This document shows positions 50,451 through 59,732 of a stretch of 64,000 bases of DNA, in pieces. Positions within the stretch are counted from its first letter, which is position 1, and each line of letters begins with the position of its first letter. The translations under genes and the position numbers were made by a program. Source of the DNA: Prevotellaceae bacterium UBA4361 (GTDB lineage Bacteria; Bacteroidota; Bacteroidia; Bacteroidales; Bacteroidaceae); assembly GCA_002393575.1 (NCBI GenBank), contig DGSN01000007.1:6670-70669 (forward strand). Reading direction: 5' to 3'. The notes beneath the pieces were generated by a model. That model was not told the origin of the DNA. It was given only the letters and a program-made list of their open reading frames with translations, and did no database searches.

Positions 50451-50870
50451 TTAGAAGGTGTAGGTAATTTTTCCTGCACCGATTTGGAGTTGTTTTCCTG
50501 CCTTGTATTTCTTGGTGATGGAAACGACTTGCGAGACGAGTGCGAAGCCCATGCAGGTGTAACCGACGATTTTCAGTGCATCCTCTTTCTGGTCGAAGCC
50601 GATGGCTAATGTTGCTCCACCGACGGCTGCACTGCCGAAAGCTACCCATTGCCAGTTGGCGGATGACTTGAGTGCTGTGCCAGCTGCAAAGATGGCGTTC
50701 TTGTTGGCTTCTACTTTCGCCATGCGTTCCTGATTGATTTTTTCCTTTTGGACTTTCTCGTTATAACCATTGGCAAGGGAATAGATGTCGTCTGGACGAG
50801 GGTTGTTGTTCTGTGCGGAGAGTGTGATGGTGATGCACAAGAGTGCTATCAGGGTGATTATTTTTTTCAT
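50451..50870 (-). CDS. Secreted or periplasmic small protein
   Basis: 139 aa. Signal peptide MKKIITLIALLCITITLSAQ with a probable cleavage after SAQ. The mature part includes a second hydrophobic stretch (AFGSAAVGGATLAIGFD) and a helix. Likely exported by the infected cell; could affect the envelope. Preceded by GGGGTAATGGGG leader repeats. Confidence 0.55.
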   Translation of the reverse strand: MKKIITLIALLCITITLSAQNNNPRPDDIYSLANGYNEKVQKEKINQERMAKVEANKNAIFAAGTALKSSANWQWVAFGSAAVGGATLAIGFDQKEDALKIVGYTCMGFALVSQVVSITKKYKAGKQLQIGAGKITYTF

Positions 50871-50904
50871 GGGGTAATGGGGTTTATGGGGTTAATATGA
50901 TTCG

Positions 50905-51591
50905 CTATGATTCTATTGCGGCAAGTTGTGTGTACTTGGAATCGAAGTGGAAATAGATAGGGTGCTCCTCGATGGTGTCGTAGTATTCACCTTTATAGGT
51001 TACAACCACTTGGCGGTAGTCTGCCTTCTTGATAGCATCTGTTATCTTTTCCACCTTCGCCATGTAGGAACGAATGTCGTCAAACGATGCACCTTGGTTA
51101 GCTAAGTCTGCTATCACATCGTAAGCACACTGCATGATTTCTTCGCTGTTGTCCTCAAAGTTGTAGTCGTCTCCGAAGTCGTTGCTGGTGATGGTCATCG
51201 GTTCAGTGGCGGTGTCGCCACGATGCCAGAGTTTCCAACCTTCACGCAAATCAAGCCAGACAAGTGTCAGTCCGTTCTCACTTGCAATACGTTTTGCTTC
51301 TTCAAAGCCGCTGAATCCTGTGATTGCCTTACGTAGATTCGATGGGTAACCATTGCGCGAGCTGGTTGTTTCAACGACTAACAAGTCATTCTCGTCTGCA
51401 ATATCTTGCAAGGATTTTTCTTCTGCTTCCACATAGTCGATGAAAGGGAAACGTTCCAAGAGGGTTTCAAAATCCTCTTCTGATGCTTCCACCTGCATCT
51501 TGTCATTACATACGAACGAAAGACCTTGTTCTTCGATAAAGGATTCCACTTCAGGAATGTCAAGGTTAATGGAATCGAATACTTTTTTCAT
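50905..51591 (-). CDS. Hypothetical protein of the mobile-element accessory region
   Basis: 228 aa, acidic, starting MKKVFDSINLDIPEVESFIE. Two beta/alpha segments (ITGFSGFEEAKRIASENGLT; VVVTYKGEYYDTIEEHPIYF). No signature motif. TAACTTTG (51654-51647, minus strand) may be a promoter -7 box without a clear upstream box. Confidence 0.5.
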   Translation of the reverse strand: MKKVFDSINLDIPEVESFIEEQGLSFVCNDKMQVEASEEDFETLLERFPFIDYVEAEEKSLQDIADENDLLVVETTSSRNGYPSNLRKAITGFSGFEEAKRIASENGLTLVWLDLREGWKLWHRGDTATEPMTITSNDFGDDYNFEDNSEEIMQCAYDVIADLANQGASFDDIRSYMAKVEKITDAIKKADYRQVVVTYKGEYYDTIEEHPIYFHFDSKYTQLAAIES

Positions 51592-51671
51592 GATTCATGA
51601 CTTAACCGTGTTGTCGAGGGCTGTTTTAGTTAGTGACTATCCCATGCAAAGTTACACGGGTTTCTTGGATT

Positions 51672-51705
51672 AACCTGCCGCACAAAATATGTTGTGCAGC
51701 AGGTT
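51672..51705. other. Intercistronic hairpin
   Basis: AACCTGC..CACAA-AATATG-TTGTG..GCAGGTT, 12 pairs with a 2-base internal loop, directly after the stop of the 59-aa gene. No T-run on the minus strand, so termination or RNA protection is uncertain. Confidence 0.5.
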
Positions 51706-51711
51706 TTGAGA

Positions 51712-51891
51712 TTAGATGGATTTGCAATACTCGTTCATTTCGTTCCAGATGTCGTGCATCTTCTTCCAAAGTTCGATGTTCGGAGGGTTCTCTCCGTACT
51801 TTGCATAGTTGTTGACGAGTTCTTCACGGATCGCATCTTTGAATTTAAAGATGGCGTGTCTGAGTTCTGCTTTCGTTGTTTTCTTTGCCAT
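51712..51891 (-). CDS. Small helical protein (59 aa)
   Basis: ATG at 51891, reading MAKKTTKAELRHAIFKFKDA and ending HDIWNEMNEYCKSI. Predicted helical, charged. Absent from a 60-residue cut-off list, but its start, composition and placement before a hairpin support it as a real gene. Confidence 0.55.
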   Translation of the reverse strand: MAKKTTKAELRHAIFKFKDAIREELVNNYAKYGENPPNIELWKKMHDIWNEMNEYCKSI

Positions 51892-51961
51892 AGTCTTATA
51901 CCTTATTATATTACAACTGATTTTGATTTTATATCTACGGAGTTAAGGAGTAACGGAATTG

Positions 51962-52312
51962 TCAAGCTACCTTTCTGCAACGCTGGCGGCGCAAAGCAGA
52001 GAGCAAAACGCACAAACTTTCAGTATCAAGACCTGAGTAATCATAACCATCATGCGCTGTGATACTAACACTTCTACCCCATTTCCAATGTTCTTCAATG
52101 CGAATGCCTGTCACACCATAGTCATGCCCGCCAAACGACACCTCGCAAACTTCATGTTCGCTCTCGAAAGTGCGCTCGCAAAATTGATTCGATGCTTTAT
52201 AACGGTCATCGGTCTTAGCCCGCTGTCCTATGATGTTCCACATTTCGTTAATCATAGCGCGGTTCATGTTGGCAATCTTTGCACTATAGTTTGGTTTTCT
52301 TTTTGTTCCCAT
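51962..52312 (-). CDS. Hypothetical protein
   Basis: 116 aa from the ATG at 52312 (the longer reading uses a non-ATG start). Basic N-terminus (MGTKRKPNYSAKIANMNRAM), beta-rich middle with HDYGVTGIRIEEHWKWGRSV, basic end. No family recognised. Confidence 0.45.
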   Translation of the reverse strand: MGTKRKPNYSAKIANMNRAMINEMWNIIGQRAKTDDRYKASNQFCERTFESEHEVCEVSFGGHDYGVTGIRIEEHWKWGRSVSITAHDGYDYSGLDTESLCVLLSALRRQRCRKVA

Positions 52313-52358
52313 TGCGATTTTGAATTTTTGCTTTTCACTTATCACACCTTATTATATA

Positions 52359-52811
52359 TTAGGCATTAGCATCAACGGAGACTTCACCCCACCAAGTTCC
52401 AGATTGGTGAATCTTTTTATAGAAGAGGTTTGTCATTACCTGGTAGAAGTATGCGGACACTTCCATGTGCAGTTGTTGGTTCTCGATTTGGTAGAGGACC
52501 GAGCCAAAGAAGTGATACAGGCTCCATCGGAACTGTTCCATGTTCATGGTGGCGTTCGTGTTGGTACCAATCTCATGTCCCAACACCCGATAGACTTCAA
52601 ACATCTCATCGTATTCCTCTTCTTCGGGTTTGGTGTTTTCGTTGTAGCGTTCGTTAACGCTTTGCACGTTCTTCTTGTAGGCATCCATGAAGTTCTCTCG
52701 GATGTTTGCCAGGAAACGCGAGTGAAGCATGTCTTCGTCTTGTTCTGTGACGCCGTAGAGAAGTCCAGCTGCCTTCACATACTCAATCTTGTCAATAATA
52801 AAACAACTCAT
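52359..52811 (-). CDS. Hypothetical helical protein
   Basis: 150 aa, helical with many aromatic residues (SLYHFFGSVLYQIENQQLHM). No family recognised. Downstream of the DarB-like gene and separated from it by a 13-bp hairpin. Confidence 0.45.
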   Translation of the reverse strand: MSCFIIDKIEYVKAAGLLYGVTEQDEDMLHSRFLANIRENFMDAYKKNVQSVNERYNENTKPEEEEYDEMFEVYRVLGHEIGTNTNATMNMEQFRWSLYHFFGSVLYQIENQQLHMEVSAYFYQVMTNLFYKKIHQSGTWWGEVSVDANA

Positions 52812-52872
52812 ATTCAGCGCACCACTCAGGGCAGGTGCTACTCCCTTGTTAAGTTAGTTATCTTTGGATGGA

Positions 52873-52905
52873 GGTTTGCGGAATGTGTGAGTCATTCCGC
52901 AAACC
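52873..52905. other. Intercistronic 13-bp perfect hairpin
   Basis: GGTTTGCGGAATG (52873-52885) / CATTCCGCAAACC (52893-52905), loop of 7. It lies 12 bases past the stop of the DarB-like gene on its 3' side. Confidence 0.6.
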
Positions 52906-52916
52906 GATGGTTGAGT

Positions 52917-55900
52917 TTAGTCCTCTTCCTCCGTGGACATCTCACGCTCTTGTGCATTGAGGGAGCTTGCGATTTTCTTGTCGAGTTGTGCAAGTTCATT
53001 GCGCAGCTTCTTCAGTTCGTCTTCCTTATGCCAAGGCTTGTTGATGATTGGAGTGAGTTCTTCGATGGATCGAGCCAGCTGAACGTTTTCCTCAGTCAGT
53101 TTGGCAATGAGTGCCGGAATCTTGGTGAGTGACTGCTGTGGCTGACGTGCTGCATAGATAGGAGATATAGGCACGTTTCCGTTGTTGGTGCAGTAGTAAG
53201 TTGTTTCGCCACGAACAAACATACGAGTGACGGTGTGTGTGTCTCCTGTTGAGTTGGTGACGGTTTCCGACTTGACTACGACAGGGAACTGCCCGTAGGA
53301 ACCGATTGGGATGTAGGCTCCGTTGGTGTTGGCTTTCTCAACGTACTTGATGATGCGCTCACCCATTGACTTCTCGTCGGTCTCCTTACATCCGTCGATG
53401 CGGAGGATGGTTTCACCTTCCTTGCATGGAGGGATGGCATTCACGATGTCGAGGTCTCGCTGCATGGATGCTATGCGCTCTTCGTTGGTGTTGAGTTTCT
53501 CCTGCTTGGTGATTTGCTCCACGGCAGCCTCGTGCATGGTGCGCTGGTAGGTCTTGCGCTCCGCCATGAGTGCAGCCACCTTGCGTTCGAGCTTTGCGCG
53601 GTCCAACAGGTCGGTGTTGCCAGAGAGGATTGCCATGTATTCCGAGAAGTTCATTCCCGATTTCTCGTCCATTGCGCCCTCGTCGATGGTTCGTGTGGCG
53701 AGTGTGCCACTCTTCAGCTGGTGGATGAAGGTCTGCTTGAGGTGGAGGAGGTTAAATTTGTAGGAGTCGAGTGAGCGTTCCACGGCGTAGATGATGACGT
53801 CCACCTGATTGTTAGCGAACTGTTTTGCCACGAGGTTTCCCTTGCGGACAGCACGTCCGTTTCGCTGTTCGAGGTCTGATGGTCGCCAAGGTGTGTCGAG
53901 GTGGTGTACTGCCACTGCCCGTTGCTGAGCGTTGACACCCGTGCCGAGCATGGACGTGGAGCCGAAGAGTACGCGAACCTTTCCCTCGTTCATCTGCTGA
54001 ATGACTTTCGTTCTTGCCGCTTCACCCTTGCATTCCTGGATGAACTTGATTTCGGAGCGTGGGATGCCATACTCCACTTCGAGTTTGTGACGGATTTCGT
54101 TGTAGATATTCCACTCGTCGTTGGAGTGCCAAGTGGAGAGGTCGGAAAACACGAACTGAGTTCCTTTCTGTTCCTCGTACTTGTGGTAATAGTGTGCTAT
54201 CATCTGAGCGCAGTGTGATGCCTTGTTGTTCGGATCATCCTCGAAGATGGTTGGCTCAATCAAGCGCATGTCGAGTGCCATCTTGCGTGCTGCATCGGTA
54301 GCGATGAGCATCCTTGCCTTTTGTTGCTTGTCGGTGAGGAATGGACGATAGATGAGTGAGGAATTGCCACCCTTAGCGAATTTCATCAATCGTTCGATGA
54401 AGTCCTTCTGGTCTTCGGTCGGTGCGATGTTGTGAAGGATTTCTTTCTTGACAGGTCGGTCGATGCCTACATCCTCTGCCGTGCGGTAGTCCGTGATTTC
54501 GTTGTAGAAGGCAGCCAACTCGGGAACCTTGATGAAGTAGCGGAAACGTTCCTTACTCTGAATCTCGTTGGTGATGGAGAATTCATATTCCGTACTCTTG
54601 CGAGTGAAGATGGCAGCCCATGCGTCGAAGCAGAAGATGTTCTGACGAGCGAGAGCACGAGGACGCATATACTTGAAGAGACAGAAGAGTTCGGTGAGCG
54701 AGTTGGTGATGGTCGTGCCGCTGAGGAAGGTGGCGCAGAGGTCTCTTTGCTTCTTGCGCTGAATGGTGCGGATGGCAATGAGCAAGTTGAATGCTCGTTG
54801 ACTTCCCGTAGGGTTTCCGAGTCCAGCCACACGCTCATGTCGAGTGGAGAACATGAGGTTCTTGAACTGATGGCTTTCGTCCACGAAGATGTGGTCGATG
54901 CCCATCATGGCGAAGTCTATAACATCATCCTTGCGATGGTTGATGTCGTACTCCAGCTTTGTCAGTTTGGCGTGCAGGTTCTCACGACGCTTCTCAAGTC
55001 CCTTGCGAATTTTGAACGAATCGCTGCCACCTGTTTCGAGGAAGTGGTAGAGAGCATCGTCGAGCTGTCGGAGTTCATCCTCGATGATGTCGCGCTGTAC
55101 TTCGAGCGACTGAGGAATCTTGCCGAACTGCTCGTGTGACATGATGATGCAGTCATAGTCGTTGTTTTTGGCACGGCGGAAGAAGTCTGCTCTGTTGGCA
55201 GAGCTGTAGTCCTGTTCAGATGCGTAGAGGATGCGAGCGTTAGGGTATGCAGTTTGGTAAGTCTCTGCAATGGCAGCGACGTTTGCCTTGAGTGCGATGA
55301 TGATAGGTTTGTGAGCGATGCCGAGTCGGTGCATCTCGTGTGCCGTCATGCACATAATCAGCGTTTTGCCTGTTCCTACCTCATGGTCGCATATACCACC
55401 TTGATTCAGTTTGAGCATCCAAATGCAATCCTTTTGGGACTGATAGATTTGTCGGATGCCGTACTTCTCACCGAGTGCGTCGAGGTCGAGGTCTGGAAAA
55501 GTCTGATGCGAACCGTTGTAAGCAGGTCGCACACAAGCATTGAAGCGTCGGTTGTAGGTGTCTTGTAGTTGGAGTTGGAAATCCACAGGCTGCCTGAAGA
55601 GCCATTGGCAGAAACCATCTCGAATTTCTTCTATCTTCGATGTGGCGAACTGGATACGCTCTTCGTCACGAACCATGATTTTCTTTCCGTTTGCGTCGTA
55701 TTCTCCATTCCATTTCTTGATAGCAGGAATGGTGTTGTGGAGGGCATGAGTGAAGAGTTCGATACCGTCGTATGTGACATTCTCGCCTACCACGGCATAC
55801 TCTGTATATATTCTCTCATTTCCCCATATATTGAGGTTCACTTCGTACTGGTCGAGGTCGGGAGAGAACACCACCGAGATAGCCTTCTCCCTATCGCTGT

Positions 55901-57725
55901 GAACATTGAAGAAGTCCATTGCAAAATTCTCATACACTTCTGGAGACATCCAGCGTTCGCCCAAGTTGAAGTCGAGGTCGGCGAAGAGGATGGGCGTGGG
56001 AGTGGCAGCGCGGAGTGCTTCCAACGACTCCTTGGCAAATCGTTCGTTCTCCTTTGCGACGTTTGGCATGATGGTCTCGATGCGGTCAGCCTTACTAATA
56101 ACGTCGCCGCTGATAAACATTTCCTTGATTTCCCATTCGTTTTTGAGAGGGTTGAAGAAAATCTCGCCAGCGAGTTCCGAGAAGATTTCCTTCTCGCTCA
56201 GGTTGCTCACATCCTGCATATACCGAAGATTCACTTTGCCAAACTTGTTCAGCGATGCAGAGAGGGCTTCATGTGCATTGTCGAATGATGACTTCTCGTT
56301 GATGTCGAATGCCACTGGATGATGGAGGATGTCAGCCTTTACGAAGATGCCCGCTGTTTCTTGTAGTTCCAAAGCAAGAAGGTCAGATAGATTCTTGGAG
56401 CGTATGAAGGAACGATTACTGGGTTTGTTGAGTTGTCCGTATCGAGCAACAAACTGGTCGTAGAGACGATTCAGTTCGTCTCTCATTTCGGTGTTCTCCT
56501 GCTGTTGTTCCATCTCGTAGGCATAGAGCTTGTCGTATGCCTTCAGAATTTCTTGAAGTAATGACAGGCGCTCGTCCTCGTGGCGAGTCTTTTCCGTGGT
56601 AGGCTTCTGGGTCGTTGTCTTCGAAGTGGATGCCGTCAGTTTGGCGAAGTTGTTGTTGAAGAGGGCAACGTTGATGTTCGTGGCGAAGTCGCGGCTTACC
56701 TGCTGAAAGAGGTCGGCAGCGATGCCGTTCACACCACCCTCATGCTTGGTGACGAGTTGGAGCTTTCCGTACAGTCCTCGCTTCACTTCCTTGCTTGTGC
56801 AGATGTAATGCTCAGGGAAACACTCGAAGTAAGCGTTGCGAACAACCCCATCCGCATTGTCGGCTGAAGAAGTCAGCAACCATTCGTTTGCGGTGAGTTC
56901 TTCCTTGCCGAGTTCCTTCTGAAGAATCAGGAGGTCGGTTCCGACTTCAGTATCAGCGAAGAGGTTGTTGGGCAATCGTGTTGCCGACACGAGTCTTGCA
57001 TTGCGGAAGATGTGGCGCACTTGTTCGATGTGAGTAAGGGAGTTGAGATAGCTTTGTGTGGTGAGGAAAGCAAGGACTCCACCGTTGCGAAGTGTGGAGA
57101 CACCTTTCATCACGAAATAGCTATGCAGTGAGCGGCAAGCGTCCAATTCGACGGGTGAAGTGAACGATGGGTCAAACACTTTCACGTCAGCGAATGGGAT
57201 GTTGCTTGCCGTGAGGTCGAATGTCTTCAAGTCGGAAGATGATATGGTCTGGAATCCTGCAATGCGTAGGTCTGTGTTAGGATAGAGCGCCTTTGTGACA
57301 AGAGCTGTCACTGCGTCAATCTCGTAAGCGATGGTTGCTGCTTGTGGGTAGGACTGTACGAAAGGCTGGAGGAAGTTGCCTGTGCCACAAGACGGTTCGA
57401 GGATGCGCTTCGGCTGGAGTCCTGCAAGCTGCATGGCGATGCTGACTGCTTGCGGTATGACGGTAGGAGTGTAGAAGGCTGTCAGTGTTGATGTCTTCAG
57501 TGAGCGCATCAGTGTGTCGGCTGGTTCGTTGGTGATTTGGGAGATAGTCTCAACGACGTTCTGCAATGTCTCTGCATCCTCGTTGTTCAGGTGTGCAATG
57601 TCGATACCTCCAAATCCGCTATAAGCCTGGAGTGCTTCTACTTCTTTCTGATTCAATGTGCGTGGTGAGTTTGCAATTTCGATAGCAATCTTCAGTGCCT
57701 CGATGTTTTTGTCTAATCGTTTCAT
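52917..57725 (-). CDS. DarB-like N6-adenine methylase / SNF2 helicase fusion
   Basis: 1602 aa. Methylase: motif I LEPSCGTGNF (near residue 110) and the active block SNIPF (near 173), the NPPF equivalent seen in this family. Helicase: Walker A EVGTGKT (near 782), DESH box (near 945), GSTSMLGTGVNAQQRAVAVH and QRNGRAVRKGN (near 1286, motif VI). The order methylase then SNF2 helicase matches P1 DarB-type proteins and conjugative-element homologues, thought to protect DNA from type I restriction. Followed by a coiled-coil tail. Heads a minus-strand operon. Confidence 0.85.
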   Translation of the reverse strand: MKRLDKNIEALKIAIEIANSPRTLNQKEVEALQAYSGFGGIDIAHLNNEDAETLQNVVETISQITNEPADTLMRSLKTSTLTAFYTPTVIPQAVSIAMQLAGLQPKRILEPSCGTGNFLQPFVQSYPQAATIAYEIDAVTALVTKALYPNTDLRIAGFQTISSSDLKTFDLTASNIPFADVKVFDPSFTSPVELDACRSLHSYFVMKGVSTLRNGGVLAFLTTQSYLNSLTHIEQVRHIFRNARLVSATRLPNNLFADTEVGTDLLILQKELGKEELTANEWLLTSSADNADGVVRNAYFECFPEHYICTSKEVKRGLYGKLQLVTKHEGGVNGIAADLFQQVSRDFATNINVALFNNNFAKLTASTSKTTTQKPTTEKTRHEDERLSLLQEILKAYDKLYAYEMEQQQENTEMRDELNRLYDQFVARYGQLNKPSNRSFIRSKNLSDLLALELQETAGIFVKADILHHPVAFDINEKSSFDNAHEALSASLNKFGKVNLRYMQDVSNLSEKEIFSELAGEIFFNPLKNEWEIKEMFISGDVISKADRIETIMPNVAKENERFAKESLEALRAATPTPILFADLDFNLGERWMSPEVYENFAMDFFNVHSDREKAISVVFSPDLDQYEVNLNIWGNERIYTEYAVVGENVTYDGIELFTHALHNTIPAIKKWNGEYDANGKKIMVRDEERIQFATSKIEEIRDGFCQWLFRQPVDFQLQLQDTYNRRFNACVRPAYNGSHQTFPDLDLDALGEKYGIRQIYQSQKDCIWMLKLNQGGICDHEVGTGKTLIMCMTAHEMHRLGIAHKPIIIALKANVAAIAETYQTAYPNARILYASEQDYSSANRADFFRRAKNNDYDCIIMSHEQFGKIPQSLEVQRDIIEDELRQLDDALYHFLETGGSDSFKIRKGLEKRRENLHAKLTKLEYDINHRKDDVIDFAMMGIDHIFVDESHQFKNLMFSTRHERVAGLGNPTGSQRAFNLLIAIRTIQRKKQRDLCATFLSGTTITNSLTELFCLFKYMRPRALARQNIFCFDAWAAIFTRKSTEYEFSITNEIQSKERFRYFIKVPELAAFYNEITDYRTAEDVGIDRPVKKEILHNIAPTEDQKDFIERLMKFAKGGNSSLIYRPFLTDKQQKARMLIATDAARKMALDMRLIEPTIFEDDPNNKASHCAQMIAHYYHKYEEQKGTQFVFSDLSTWHSNDEWNIYNEIRHKLEVEYGIPRSEIKFIQECKGEAARTKVIQQMNEGKVRVLFGSTSMLGTGVNAQQRAVAVHHLDTPWRPSDLEQRNGRAVRKGNLVAKQFANNQVDVIIYAVERSLDSYKFNLLHLKQTFIHQLKSGTLATRTIDEGAMDEKSGMNFSEYMAILSGNTDLLDRAKLERKVAALMAERKTYQRTMHEAAVEQITKQEKLNTNEERIASMQRDLDIVNAIPPCKEGETILRIDGCKETDEKSMGERIIKYVEKANTNGAYIPIGSYGQFPVVVKSETVTNSTGDTHTVTRMFVRGETTYYCTNNGNVPISPIYAARQPQQSLTKIPALIAKLTEENVQLARSIEELTPIINKPWHKEDELKKLRNELAQLDKKIASSLNAQEREMSTEEED

Positions 57726-57764
57726 TGTTGATGATGTATTTAAGTTTGAAGTTTGAAAGGGGAT

Positions 57765-57795
57765 GGGCAGGGTGCAGCGATGGGAGCACCCTACC
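57765..57795. other. Intercistronic hairpin
   Basis: GGGCAGGGTGC / GCACCCTACCC with a 9-base loop, one mismatch, between the 57804-58337 gene and the DarB-like gene. Confidence 0.55.
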
Positions 57796-57803
57796 CTACT
57801 GTT

Positions 57804-58337
57804 TTACTGAATTACCTTTTTCGTTGTGTTTTCCATGAGATAAGGTTTCTTGCCTTGTTCCTTGCACAACTGCAAGAACTGCTTGTAGTCTTCGAGTGTA
57901 CCTTGATAGCAATAGCAGGTCAAACTGCCGTCCTCTTCGATAAACCCATAGGAGTAGTCGGTCCAGACGAAATCCTGTACATGCTGACGGATGTAACGGT
58001 TTCCTATCAGCGTCACCATTCCCGCAAAGGTGTGCATGGCGACGAATGTCTCATCGTCTTCAAGGAGTGTCTTTGCCGTGGCGAAGTCGAGCCGACGCCC
58101 ATCATTGCACAAGAGGAAGAAGTCGGTGTAGATGCCCTCGGAACCTCCGAAGCTGGTGACTGAGCGAATCTCTGCATCTGCAAACGTGAAGTCGCGATCC
58201 CGAAGAAGGAAATTTGCATCTGCATAATCGAGGTCGTTGATGCAAGGAGCGTTCTGTGATTTTGCCTGCTCCATCAGCATGTTAAAGAATTCCCCATAGG
58301 TGAAAGGGTGTGTTCTTAGTGAATTGTTCTTTTCCAT
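57804..58337 (-). CDS. Hypothetical protein upstream of the DarB-like gene
   Basis: 177 aa from the ATG at 58337 (the longer reading lies in the upstream gene). Acidic, alpha/beta, with an ATAKTLLEDDETFVAMHTFA segment. It is the first of four tightly packed small genes (58337 to 59677). No family recognised. Confidence 0.5.
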   Translation of the reverse strand: MEKNNSLRTHPFTYGEFFNMLMEQAKSQNAPCINDLDYADANFLLRDRDFTFADAEIRSVTSFGGSEGIYTDFFLLCNDGRRLDFATAKTLLEDDETFVAMHTFAGMVTLIGNRYIRQHVQDFVWTDYSYGFIEEDGSLTCYCYQGTLEDYKQFLQLCKEQGKKPYLMENTTKKVIQ

Positions 58338-58338
58338 G

Positions 58339-58896
58339 TTAAAATTCTGTTGAAAATTCGAATGTGTGAATATAAGCGAATGAGTCGCCATCAGGATTCA
58401 ACTCGTTATACTTGTCGGGGTCGGAGAATCCCGTCCGCTCCAGCAGATACTGACAGGCGTCCTCGTAGGTAGCAAAATACTCTGAGTAGCCGTCCCCATC
58501 GAAGCAAGCATCTAAAAGACAGTCCTCGGAGAAATATTTTCCGTCAACATCGTTGGAGATAAATACATCACATCCACATTCCTCGGTGCGGAAATAGACT
58601 GTGAGGTCGGGATAGACGTCCGTGAGAGCGTGGCGGAAGTCGGTGACTGACCAGGCTTCTTCGGCATAGATGGTGAGTACACCATCATTGAGATTGCTGT
58701 CAGTGATGGTGCCTCTCATGCTGTAACCCTTGATAGAGCCTCCGAGAAGGTGAATGACTGTGCCCTCCCAGTCTTCTGGGTAGTCCTGCGATGGTTTGAT
58801 GTCGCCATTGCGTAAGGATTCAAGCATGTTGTGAAGGTTCTGAAGGATTGGCGAAGGTCCCTCTATCTTGTAAGTTGTTGTTGCGTAGTTTGCCAT
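58339..58896 (-). CDS. Hypothetical protein, YubB ferredoxin-like fold suspected
   Basis: 185 aa, starting MANYATTTYKIEGPSPILQN, then ITDSNLNDGVLTIYAEEAWS and FRTEECGCDVFISND. This order recalls the YubB/api92-type ferredoxin-like proteins of plasmids and phages. Overlaps its neighbours by only one base or so. Confidence 0.45.
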   Translation of the reverse strand: MANYATTTYKIEGPSPILQNLHNMLESLRNGDIKPSQDYPEDWEGTVIHLLGGSIKGYSMRGTITDSNLNDGVLTIYAEEAWSVTDFRHALTDVYPDLTVYFRTEECGCDVFISNDVDGKYFSEDCLLDACFDGDGYSEYFATYEDACQYLLERTGFSDPDKYNELNPDGDSFAYIHTFEFSTEF

Positions 58897-59285
58897 TATC
58901 TAAAAACTTTTAGTAACTGATTCAATTTGTCTCTCAAATAGTCAGGCATCTGGTAGAGTGGATGCGCTGCAAGGTAGTCGGCAATGAGTTGAGCCGCGTC
59001 GGGATGGTTGGAATTACTTACGTTGATAGTGCAATCGTCGTTGATGGCAATGTAATCGTAGTTCACGAGGTTATAGAATGTGTCCCACAAGTATGCTTGC
59101 GGAGAGTCATATACGTTTATTACATAGCGAGTGGTGATGGATGAAAGCCAAGTTTCACGGAAGCCCAAATCGTTTTCCTCTTCCAAAAGGGAATCTTTCA
59201 GGGTTTCTTGCAACTTGTTCATCATACAGCCGAAGTCGTCTGTGTTTCGTTTCTCCCAGAGGAGCATTTCTTCGTCGAGATTCAT
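58896..59285 (-). CDS. Hypothetical protein
   Basis: 129 aa, acidic and helical (MNLDEEMLLWEKRNTDDFGC). Shares a stop/start overlap with both neighbours. No family recognised. Confidence 0.45.
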   Translation of the reverse strand: MNLDEEMLLWEKRNTDDFGCMMNKLQETLKDSLLEEENDLGFRETWLSSITTRYVINVYDSPQAYLWDTFYNLVNYDYIAINDDCTINVSNSNHPDAAQLIADYLAAHPLYQMPDYLRDKLNQLLKVFR

Positions 59286-59677
59286 ACGAGATGTTTCTTT
59301 TTGTTGTCGATGTCAATCAGTTTCTGGTAGTATTCATCTGAGCATCCTTCAGGGCGCTCAACCAGAGAGTCGATGATGCTTCCGAGTTGGTCGGCATAAA
59401 TGTCTATCACCTCCTTCTTCAATTCTTTTCTGTTGTTCAGAAGACGAATCTCATAGAGGTCTTTTCCCTCATTCAGCGAGACAAGCACCCATCCTTTGTG
59501 GATTGCACCAGACACTTTCATCTGAAGAGTAGGCATCTCATTGTAGAAGGAGTAGAGCAACTTACTTACACCCCAAGAGTAGAACACGAACATCGAGGAA
59601 CAAGAACCCTTGACTTGTGCGAGGGTGATGTCTGTGATTGCCTTGCAACGCTTGATTTCTTCTAAATTTCTTTCCAT
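59282..59677 (-). CDS. Hypothetical protein
   Basis: 131 aa from the ATG at 59677. Alpha/beta with TLQMKVSGAIHKGWVLVSLN and a helical C-terminus. No family recognised. Confidence 0.45.
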   Translation of the reverse strand: MERNLEEIKRCKAITDITLAQVKGSCSSMFVFYSWGVSKLLYSFYNEMPTLQMKVSGAIHKGWVLVSLNEGKDLYEIRLLNNRKELKKEVIDIYADQLGSIIDSLVERPEGCSDEYYQKLIDIDNKKKHLV

Positions 59678-59696
59678 GATGATGATTTTGATTGAT

Positions 59697-59717
59697 GGGG
59701 AGGTGGTTAGTCTCCCC
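59697..59717. other. Intercistronic hairpin
   Basis: GGGGAG / CTCCCC with a 9-base loop, between the 59282-59677 gene and ArdC. Similar in placement to those at 51672, 52873 and 57765. Confidence 0.5.
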
Positions 59718-59732
59718 GTTACCATTTGATTG

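Noticed and set aside
54432..55139. 235-aa plus-strand open frame
   Set aside because: Opposite the helicase domain of the DarB-like gene, whose motifs are intact on the minus strand.
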